From: Trichoplax adhaerens
Taxonomy: Eukaryota > Placozoa > Uniplacotomia > Trichoplacea > Trichoplacidae
DNA length: 64,000 nucleotides
Reading direction: 5' to 3'
Assembly (NCBI RefSeq): GCF_000150275.1
Contig: NW_002060943.1
Coordinates: 2,508,462-2,572,461 of the forward strand
A program made the position numbers and the translations under genes. A model generated the notes under the pieces. The model was given only the letters and a program-made list of their open reading frames with translations, was not told the origin of the DNA and made no database searches. Shown here piece after piece: positions 28,312 to 37,857 of this stretch (positions within the stretch are counted from its first letter, which is position 1; every line of letters begins with the position of its first letter).

Positions 28312-31300
28312 ATGGCTACGTATTATCGTGCTCAATATGCTCCACAACAATACAGTACGATGACTACCATATTAGCTGCATTGCTGTTTGTACCTCTAAA
28401 ATTTCCCTTTCTGCGATTTTGCGGAATTGGAATATTGACGTAATCTAACATGCTGTATATCCTCAGTCGTTTACACGCGCTAGCCTGAAAGCGGCTACAT
28501 GCAACGGCAAGGGTAGAGTTGATAAGTTGATCATTCTTTGTGTATGTCTTTTCAAATATTTCGTCTGTATTCTTTAGTTGATCCTTTATTAAGTGCACAA
28601 TATGTATTGTGATAGCGACCCATATTCACTGTTCCATCTGCGATAATTTATACAGTTAAAGCAATGAAATGCCAATTTAGAGTTTGATATTTTATTTACT
28701 GTCTTTCTACTGGCGATGAAAATGCTTGAAAAGAGCAACTGTAAAGTCAGTGGGTATACGTAGCTTATGAAGGTACTGCTGAACGATGCTATAACCAAAA
28801 ATGATGAAATAGCGATGCTATGAACTTTTATTGTAACAAAGTCGATTAACGAGAGATTAGCAAAGATACGGGATTATATAATAATTATCGTTTATTACCG
28901 TTCGCGTGTTCGCATAAATAGTAACAGATACTTACCTCCATGATTTTATTCTTCGATAAAAAATTTATATGCTCTGTCGGTTAAAAATACACGTATTTCA
29001 AAACCATTAGATACGTAACGACACAAATTTTCACGTTCGAGCTGAAAAAATCATTATAACGTACATAATCTGATCTTTACTAAATGTTTAAGGTTACTCT
29101 CCGTCATGTTACGTTTGTTAGATTAGACTTCTGTTCAGTTCTCTTTCATTCATTGCGCGTTATCATGTTTACTCATACGAAAGCGCTTACTGTATACTTT
29201 TTTTTTGCATATTCAGGTCACAAGGCGGATATAGTTCTGATAATATCCAGAAACTCCATGAAGATGTTCATGAGGTAGGGTAGCAAACGTCTGTATACAT
29301 TTGCAAAGTCTTTCATGAAAAAATTTAGTAACAGCGCTTTATGTGTGTAAGTACTATAAAAAAAACGGCTTCATTGTCCAAGTTAGACTATAAAGCTTGA
29401 ACATTTTTGTAATCGATGCATTACATGCAACTACATGCTACGATTACAACTGTTTAGAATAATTTCCAGATTTACATTCGATATAAAGCACAAAGTTATG
29501 CAAATTAAAGTATTTAAAGTGAGTTTGCATTACTAACGATATCATTCAAACTTATAAGTATGTACGTCAGGTACATGTACGGTACAGCATAACAGTAGAT
29601 TTTTAATTGGGATCATATCTTGATTTGGATAATCTTTTAGAAATAATTTATACAGAGTATTATCTCTTGTTAAAACTTACCTTGTGCACTGCATGGCGTA
29701 TATACGTTTGCATTTGTGTCCTGACCGTAATGTCATAACCGAAAGAATTTCTAAAGATTTACGACATTGAATTTTTAATTTTATGATTGTGGCTATCTAC
29801 ATTTTCTACTTTATGGCATTGCAGAAGGTTTAACTGAAAAATAAGCAGTTATGCATTTTACTATATTTACGATCATGTTCCTATAATTATAGGTAACTGG
29901 TTTGTTAAAAAAAAATGTCGACAGTGCCATTCAACGAGGACAGCAACTGGATGATATCGAAGATAGGGCTGGTAAGGTTACTGCCAAAGTTTAGAAAATT
30001 TTTATAAAACTAATTCTAAAGATTTCAGAGCGTAATCGTCCGCCCACAATTTCGTACTTACAACAGAGTTATGTGTTCAATTTGTAAAAATTTCCTAACT
30101 TAATCAGATATACGATTACATAAACATTTGTAAGGATACTCATGAAGTTTATGATAGAGAAACCGCGCTACATTTAATAATTTTTAGAGTTGTATCATTT
30201 TTATCATACCTAAGGATTCATGTTTTTCCAAACCGAGCGTGTTTAAAATATAACATAATTGTTTGCAGTTTTGATGTCGATTTAGTATTCGATTATATTC
30301 GTTTGAGTATCAATTTCGAACGTCTGCTGTCACAGTGTAGCTTGTAAACTCTTAAAGGAAGGTATAGTATTTAAGAAATTGCTTTTATCAATTTTTTTCT
30401 ACTGTAATGTACAGTACAACACTTACGATGTACAGATATATTGCACAAAGTTTGTATTTGAAAGCAGAGCAAATGAAAATTGGGCACGACCATACCTAAC
30501 AGTGTAGCTAATTTATAGAGCAAGAGTGCAAAGTTTTAGATATTGCAAACTACGCTAATAACTTTGATGGAGCATTTTATTATTCCTTTGGGAATAGTCA
30601 AGTAGAATTATACAGTTACGGTTTTCTATTTGAGATACAGTTTTTGTATGTAGAGTATTTTTAAATCTAACCAAATCACATCGCTTTAGAAATTTTTCGA
30701 AATGATTGATTCTTATCAATAACAATAAATCTTATATAGAGCAATTAAATCAGTCTTCGAGGGAGTTTAGCGATAAAGCTGTACGATTGAAGCGTAAATT
30801 GTGGTGGCAAAACACTAAGGTATTAGATTTCTCATGGTAACATGAAATGCAACTTTGTGTCCTTATTTTATCCACTAGGGTGATATTACCAATACTGTAT
30901 GCAATAAGTCACGAATTCGACAATAGTAGTCCACAAATCAATAGCTTTAATAGTGATATTCAGTGATACCAGTACATCATATATTAAAATCATACTCGTA
31001 GAAAGATATTGTTAATCGATAATATTTAAATCGCATTTGCAATTATTCGTTCACTTCGAAGTGTACTTTGTGTGCTAATTCGGTTTCATTATATGTGACT
31101 CTATTACTAACCTTTCGCAAGATGATGATTATCATTGGCATAATCGTTGTTGTCATTTTAACTATAATTATTGGTAAGTTAATACAAAACAAGTACTTAT
31201 CTGTATGTCTGACTTTGTACTTCTGTACTAATTCGGACAGTGTGTAGACTTGAAGTTATGTGAAAGTTCTTATATATTTTTCGTAGTTTTGGCGACTCAA

Positions 31301-31315
31301 CCATGGAAGAAGTAA
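28312..31315 (+). CDS. VAMP/synaptobrevin-like R-SNARE, six coding exons
   Basis: Exons 29217-29274, 29893-29971, 30740-30819, 31122-31173 and 31287-31315 are well supported. The first, 28312-28319 (ATGGCTAC), is inferred because its donor GTATTA and phase fit. The joined frame is 306 nt, 101 aa, ending TAA. Residues 11-70 form one R-SNARE coiled coil (for example DNIQKLHEDVHEV, NVDSAIQRGQQLDDIEDRA), with Arg37 at the ionic zero layer. The juxtamembrane segment RLKRKLWWQNTK (64-75) has the basic and double-Trp signature of brevins. A transmembrane anchor at about 76-94 follows, then a seven-residue luminal tail. There is no longin domain, and the length matches VAMP8/VAMP5-type brevins. It is a tail-anchored vesicle protein that would pair with Q-SNAREs to drive membrane fusion. 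Which VAMP subtype it is cannot be settled by eye. A possible AATAAA lies at 31885-31890. Confidence 0.87.
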
Positions 31316-32597
31316 TGCTACTGGTTTATGTATCTGCGGTTTTCATGATGATAGATAGAATCTCGTAAGCCAGACCTCTGTTTTGTACTGTATAACAATT
31401 TATGTACTGAATATTCAATGTAGCCAGGTAGTTAGAGGAAAATGATGCAAGCTAAAGCTTTAAATAGCGTCGTCGTCAGGAACTTTTGCTGACTTAAAGT
31501 TGTATATCCGCTTAAAGCTTTATGTCAACGTTGTTATATTACTACAAATAGGCTGTGATGCGGTCATTTATAAATTAAACAATTGCAATATTCAATATAT
31601 ATTAAAATGTATGATTAAGTGCTATTGCAATTGAATTGATGAGACCTGCGAAATTTGCAGATTGAATTGATAATGCCAATTCAACAATTAGGAGGTAGAT
31701 CACCGAACGTTGAGAACAATGTAGCTACAAAAAATTTCAATATCTATCACGGTGTTTATGAGTTGATATTTATTACCGGTAAAGTTGTGAATGTTTGCTT
31801 GAATATTTATATTGCTAATTATTGTGTAATTATTGAAGTTTGAAGAATTCGCCTTCTTGTACTGTTTGAATTTTAAAAATGAAGAATAAATTTTTATGCA
31901 GTACCATAAGAGTCCAAGGTTATAGCGGCATGGTATGCGTTGATAGTTATGCAACAGCGTATACTGAGTTGACGTCCTATTGGAAGTCATGTAGACTTTC
32001 AGATTGTGCAGATCATGGAGGAGTCTGCGTTTAATTTTATCATGCTATCAGCATTTAACTAAGCATACACTCATGCATACGAGTTAAATAAGTGGATGGT
32101 TGCTGCCAATCACGATATGGATACTGCATTATACCCCAACTATCGTCATAACGGCTTGGTTGTCCTGGATAATAAATGAGATCTACCGTAGTATTGCACG
32201 GAAGAACGAGTATGCTGATACTGGCTACAACAGTATTACACAGGTGATAGACAAAATTAAAACTGCAATGAGAAGTGCAATCAAGAGATCGATTAAATCA
32301 GAAAATAGATACTTGACTATCGTGAAAAGATGTAGTATTTTAAATTTATTAATATAGTGAGGCATGTGCTGAATATTCACAACATCCAAAGTCTGTGTGA
32401 TAGACTGATTTACAATACTCTCTAACAGTATACTATAGTATACCGTTGAGCATGGGATAAATTGAAAATCGTTTGCAATACTAAGATACACGTATATCCA
32501 TATATATACAAAATAAAACTCGTAATTTAAAATAGAATCCACGAACGGACCACTTGCAAGTTTTTAATTAGATTTAAAAAATCTATTAGCTGTAGCC
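31316..32597. other. Spacer between the convergent R-SNARE and RRP15 genes
   Basis: Holds the 3' ends of two convergent genes. AATAAA at 31885-31890 (+) could serve the R-SNARE gene. TTTATT at 32345-32350 reads AATAAA on the minus strand and could serve RRP15. Overlapping frames on both strands here (31655-31990, 32100-32542) are hydrophobic or low complexity and resemble nothing known. Confidence 0.4.
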
Positions 32598-33807
32598 TTA
32601 ATCTGATTCATCACTCCAAATTTCTTTTTCATCCGAACTATCATTTCCATCAAACTGATTCATTTTCGTCATGCTATACATTAAGTCATCGTCCAAAACA
32701 GTCCACCTATTTTTTGAGCTTGGTATGTCACTTTTAGTAGCATTAGCAGAAGGATCTTCTGCAGAACCACTTTCATGTTTATTTGCTGGTTCCTTAAGCA
32801 TATCAAGAAATTCGCCTTTGGATAACGAAGATCGAACTGAAAAAGAAATTAAAAAGGATCTACAATGTAGTTGGACATTGCTACGGATACAGAAATCAAT
32901 TGTATTAATATCACTTTCTCCATAACTTACCTTTATCCTTCTTCGATTCCAAAGAGCCTGTGCTTGCCAGATTTTTCTCTATTATCTTTTGCTGTTTCCG
33001 TACTGCATTAAACAATTGCACGACTGCACATGCCATGGACATCGGCATAATTAAATTTAAATTATTAGTTCAGCATAGCGGTTGCCCGTATAAATAAAAT
33101 GCACAAACAGTATGAAAAAAAAGTACTAGCAATACGTATACGAATATACAGCATATACAGTACAATAACATCAAACAATTGATTGCAGTAAATTCTTAGC
33201 CAACCTCCTTTAGTTGCAATTTTCATAAGAGATCTTTCATGTACGGGAGATGCATCTGCTGGAAGCTCATGCCCTAATAATTCAGCATTCTTCTTCTGAA
33301 TTTTTCTCTGCAACATTAGACAAATTCAATAATATCATTAAATGTCGAGAAATTCAATAATGAGTTGCAAATTTATTGGATACAGCAATACATATTCAAT
33401 TATACTTATAGGTTCAAAATTGCAAGTGAATTTACACTATAGGAGAGGTAAAGTATGATTTCCTACCATCTTGGAAGCAGTGATTTCGTTTCTTTCAAGT
33501 TCTTTCATTTTCCTCTTCTTAACGGAAGAATATTTTGCCAAGATTGGAGTCTAGTAAATAATACACCATACCGAAAATTATCTCCTAGTTCCTTCACTGA
33601 ACATATTTAGAATTGAGTTAATAGTATAAAATTGGTTATTCAACTACAGTATATAAGATTAGACAGCCGAACCTTTCTCAGGTCTAAAATATAACTGTCA
33701 TTCGATAATACAATCTATGAATCGACAAGCATAATTGGTGTGTACAGTACAGACCTTTCCAGCAGGAATTTTTTGAAGTAAAATTTTCGCCATAGCGTCA
33801 GCCAACC
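32598..33807 (-). CDS. RRP15: RRP15-like ribosomal RNA processing protein (5' end incomplete)
   Basis: Minus-strand exons in order of translation are 33807-33755, 33550-33467, 33307-33205, 33023-32931 and 32836-32598. All have GT-AG borders and matching phases, giving 190 aa up to stop TAA. The first segment, LADAMAKILLQK, matches the ADAMAK box of human RRP15. A lysine-rich coil follows, then KIATKGVVQLFNAVRKQQK, which matches the second conserved RRP15 box (IATRGVVQLFNAV in human). Near the end come SLSKGEFLDMLK and RWTVLDDDLM, and the tail is acidic. RRP15 is a nucleolar factor needed for pre-60S ribosome assembly and rRNA processing. The frame enters the first listed exon in phase 1, so at least one upstream coding exon with the acidic N-terminus is missing from this model. 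It is transcribed away from the eIF4G2 gene. Confidence 0.9.
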
Positions 33808-33905
33808 CTAAAGTTTAATAATTAACGCTTAGTTCTAGTTTAGTACAAATCACGAGATAGTGATCAGCAATAAAGTTAAAACACCGTACTATTAATTCAC
33901 TACAC

Positions 33906-34160
33906 AGTCTATATACAATTGATAATGAAATGCACTATGATTTGTACATAGGATTATCAATCAACAAAACAGCGGTCTGGATGAAACTTTCAACCTATCC
34001 TTGGATAATTATGAATTTAACAGTCTATAATTTTAGACCTGACTCTAGTCTCTATACCATTGATAATGGATGCACTATGATTTGTACAGAGAATTATCAA
34101 TCAACAAAATAGGGGTCTGGATGAAACTTTCAACCTATCCATGATAATTATGAATTTAAC
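33906..34160. repeat. Two-copy tandem repeat, period about 140 bp
   Basis: Copy 1 is about 33906-34021 and copy 2 about 34047-34160. Both contain GATAATG, TGCACTATGATTTGTACA, ATTATCAATCAACAAAA and GGTCTGGATGAAACTTTCAA in the same order, with a few substitutions and a small indel. The copies lie just upstream of the known RRP15 exons. Confidence 0.9.
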
Positions 34161-35343
34161 ATTATGCCGATCTTTCGTAAAGTACCGTTGTACAATACTC
34201 GTCAATAGTAAATCAATCATGTTTGAAAACATTATAGCGAAGTCAGCCAAGCAACGTAAACTTTATGTACACAATTCTAACATTGGTTGTATTATACAGC
34301 ATTGTACAGCTTACAGGCTCGTATAGCCAGCAATGTGGCATAGTACTAATTCATGCCCAGCCATTGATGCAATGAATCGAGCACTAAGATTTCAAAACTG
34401 CAGGATTCTACAACATCTATTGGTTTGAGTATATAGTAACGCTGATGTATTGAAGTAAAGTCCTAGCTGGCATCCAATTGAAAGACGTTCATAACGATAC
34501 CTGGGTGCATTATTTCCAATTCAAATTATTACCATTATTGTCATCATGCTAGATCGAGTGAGTAGAGCTGACTACATGAACTTGATTGAGCGGTCTCTCG
34601 TGCAGTTAATGCCAACAATAACGTCGTCTGCATGTGATAGTAGTGTAACTAGTAAAGTGGAATGTACCTTAACATGCATGCATGCTTTCTTTCATTTCCA
34701 GCAGTTCTAATTTACTTGTATTGGTGAACATTATCAATTGGTTAAAATAGTATGAAAGATGAGAACTTCCAACATGGAGCTTGGAAGATGTCTATTTCAT
34801 GGCACACCCTCGTGCAGTAGGAATACAATATTGAAGGCTGCGTTTGAATGAACACTGCTGTACTCTATGCAACATATTATAAACTGTCTACTGTCGTGAT
34901 CGATCAGGACATCATTCCTGTCATGAAGTTGATTCAAAATGCTTTGCTTGAAGGCACATGAGACCTACCTGCGCTGCCTAAGTTCTCCATCGTTGCACAT
35001 CAACAATGAATCGCTGTACTCCAACTATATCCACGTCTATCTATCTGCTTCTGGATCTTTCAATTTGCAGTCGATCAATTTTTCACAGCTTGTGCAGTTC
35101 TACAACGATGAAAAAGTCCGACTTTTTGCTGATTTTGAATGATAGAATAGTGTATAATGTCGCGTTTGGAATAGAACAGTACAGCGTACAGTACTACCGA
35201 GTGCAGTCGATGTCTTATAGTGTACCAAGGGTTTTGTTGGTACTTTATATACAGTACATTCATTTACTTACTCGTACATGAAACACAGCATAGTGTACAG
35301 ACTACAGACATAGACTAGCACATGTCTGTTGTTGTCGATGATT

Positions 35344-35753
35344 GGTCCCCATTTACACCAATACTAACACTGTATTAAGACTGTCCGATCTCGTCTACAG
35401 CTTCTTCTAGTACACTGTAATCCATGAGGACGCGTTATTATCACACATCGACATCAGTATCACAGCTAATCATAGCCATGGACTACTACATCTACTTGCC
35501 ATCGCCCAAGATTTTTGAATTCTTCTATCGCCATTTTGCATTTATGATGGTTCCCATTTACACCAATACTACACTGTATTGAGACTGTCCGATCTCGTCT
35601 ATCGCTTCTTCTAGTACACTGTAATCCATGAGGACGCGTTATTATCACACATCGACATCAGTATCACAGCTAATCATAGCCATGGACTACTATATCTACT
35701 TGCCATCGCTCATGATTTTTGAATTCTTCTATCGCCATTTTGCATTCATGATG
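35344..35753. repeat. Two-copy tandem duplication, period 205 bp
   Basis: Copy 1 is 35344-35548 and copy 2 about 35549-35753. They are nearly identical, with fewer than about ten differences that I can see. Shared blocks include GACTGTCCGATCTCGTCTA, CATGAGGACGCGTTATTATC and AATCATAGCCATGGACTACT. The low divergence suggests a recent duplication. It is not coding as far as I can tell. Confidence 0.95.
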
Positions 35754-35979
35754 ACCTTATCCGGTCATAGTAGTATGACTAGTGTCCCGACTTGTAGTCA
35801 TAGCAACCAATCGGATTTCTGATGAGCAAGTTGAGCACCATGCCGGCTGATCATGTCCACTATTATTCGTACATGCTATTTTTACCGTCTCCGTCGGAGC
35901 CTTCTGGGCCACCGTCCACTATTGTACAGTGTACAGCACAGTAAAGTAGAGTAGAGACCCTTGGAGAATCGCTACACTA

Positions 35980-36165
35980 CCTAGGGCAATTAGTGTGGAC
36001 AAAATGACGACAAACGAATAGTGTGGGTTCCTAATTTAGTGTTACCCACATTCAATATGGTATTACCCAAAATGTGCTAACGACCCACACTAAATAGGAT
36101 AATACCAAAAATGTGCTAACTACCCACCCACACTAATTAGTGTGGCCCATTTGCCGTGGCCAGTG
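35980..36165. repeat. Inverted and direct repeat block built on CCACACTAA
   Basis: Words CCACACTAA and TTAGTGTGG recur in both orientations across about 185 bp. An 18-bp perfect palindrome, CCACACTAATTAGTGTGG, lies at 36128-36145. Two direct copies of a roughly 50-bp unit, containing CCAAAATGTGCTAACGACCC or CAAAAATGTGCTAACTACCC, lie at about 36059-36100 and 36107-36150. It may be a small non-autonomous element or a regulatory cluster, since the palindrome core TAATTA is a homeodomain site. Confidence 0.7.
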
Positions 36166-36224
36166 TAGTGAGCACACCTGTAAAGTGTAGTACAATGGGA
36201 TTCTTAACGCATGTGCATTGTGTA

Positions 36225-36780
36225 TTGTGCTACAGTATACAGTGCTGTATTACAGTACTGTATACTGTGCAGTGTGCACTGTACAGTACAGTACTGTACA
36301 CCATTACAAACCCAATTGTCACCCCCTGAGAGTACAGTATGTAATGTACTGTACACTGTACAGTACTGTACTGTCTGTACGTACTTACCGTCTGTACGTA
36401 CTGTACCACAAAAGAGAAAAAAAGAAAAAATAATGACCGCTCTGTTTTGTGCCGTATCATACAATATCTCATACTACGGTTCAGGTTTGATTGATATCAA
36501 AGCGGTTCAGGTTCTTCTATAGATCGCAACGGTCTGAACCGAACCCAACCGTTCTCAGGTCTACGGCATTATCTTTGTGCCGTATCATACTGCACAGTGT
36601 ACAGTGTACAGTACAAAGCGGTCCAAGAAAGAAGCCAAAAGGCCTTTCACAACTGTCCGGCCTACAGTACTCTCTACAGTACAGTACTGTACTATACACA
36701 TGGTCGAGAAAGGGGCACAGTACTCGTACTGTACCAGGTGTGCTGATGAAAGGACTACAGCAATGTACTGTACGTCAATG
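36225..36780. repeat. GTACAGTAC/CTGTAC palindromic low-complexity cluster
   Basis: Dense overlapping copies of ACTGTACAGTACTGTAC and its parts. GTACAGTACTGTAC is a 14-bp perfect palindrome. The densest stretches are about 36225-36300, 36340-36405, 36590-36615 and 36660-36700. Isolated copies continue at 37392-37410, 37736-37755, 37805-37825 and 38072-38084. Runs of this kind can form hairpins or cruciforms. Confidence 0.85.
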
Positions 36781-37857
36781 CGCTTTTTTTCGATTTCATT
36801 TTTCATTTAACTTGCTCTTGCAAGTTGCTCCAATTTTTTCTTCTAGGCGGTCAGTTTCGAAATCTACCGCTATTCTTTCAATTTCAAGGTGGTCAGTGAT
36901 AGTCAGCCACTGCGATATTCGTATTGGATACCAGCCTAATCGATTGATCACTCTAGGTAAGAAATGCTTGATATCACACTACAGTTTATAAATTGGATAG
37001 TTCTTGTTTGATTCACAACTTGATTCGTTTGCACTATCCATTCTTACTGACTGTCAGCAATAAAATGCTCCATTATGGATGCTGCGGTGCGGTTTCTTTT
37101 CGCTCTACTCTACCTATAGTGTGTAATACAGCATACTGCAGTAGAGCATCCATACATTATTTCACGACGTGCTTCGACAAATCATAATTTCATTGGATTG
37201 CCAAGTCACAATATCATCAACGTTCAATAGTGACAACTGATTGAATAGAGTTAGCTTGCCCTATTAACTCGATCACAGCCGTCTATGCGACATCATGTAC
37301 TACCATCATTTCAAAAGACACATCAAGTCGGCGCTCAGAAAATCATACCAAATACTGATCCAAATTGTACGATAGAAGACGCACATTTGTATAGTACAGT
37401 ACAGTACTGTACTTTTTGCAGGCATACTGACTCTCTCTTTGATTTCATGGGTCGATTTCTACCACAAATTATATTCTCATTGCTCTAATTTCTTTCTTTG
37501 TGGCATTACTGTACGGATAGGGTAACAGTTGACCCTTGATAAGCATGCAGTACAGTGTCCTTTGACTGTATAGGACATGATTGCTTGGTAGAGACTACTT
37601 GAACATCATTGAACTAGACTTTTTAATAGCGGAATTGGTTAAAAAATGAAATTGAATGATGGAACATCCTTGATTGATACCTTGCTAGAAAAAGATTTTT
37701 TTGACAATGGGATTGTATAGCGCTGATCGACTGTATTGTACACTGTACAGTACTACGGATGTCTCAATGAGTCCATTTTTTTAACAGTGTCGGATAGTAT
37801 ACGATACGGTACGGTACAGTACTGGACTGACTCAAGAAAACTATGGGGAAAAAAAAA

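Larger units (their letters stand above)
33808..37857. other. Divergent spacer between RRP15 and eIF4G2
   Basis: It must hold the 5' end of RRP15 and the promoter of eIF4G2. It contains two tandem duplications (33906-34160 and 35344-35753), an inverted-repeat-rich block (35980-36165) and many GTAC palindromes from about 35.1 kb onward. It has fewer A/T runs than the rest of the window. The long overlapping frames at 36.2-37.0 kb on both strands arise because the repeat words lack stop codons; I do not call them genes. Confidence 0.6.

Noticed and set aside
28332-28598. Minus-strand 88-codon frame near the R-SNARE first exon
   Set aside because: No recognisable motif, and it lies inside the first intron of the R-SNARE gene on the opposite strand.
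32225-32542. Minus-strand 105-codon hydrophobic frame after RRP15
   Set aside because: Hydrophobic because of AT-rich codons, with no family signature. It lies in the expected 3' UTR of RRP15 and overlaps an equally unconvincing plus-strand frame.
36204-36991. Long overlapping frames on both strands, up to 166 codons
   Set aside because: They run through GTAC palindromic repeats that contain no stop codons in most frames. The peptides are Tyr/Cys/Thr/Val-rich repeats with no domain.
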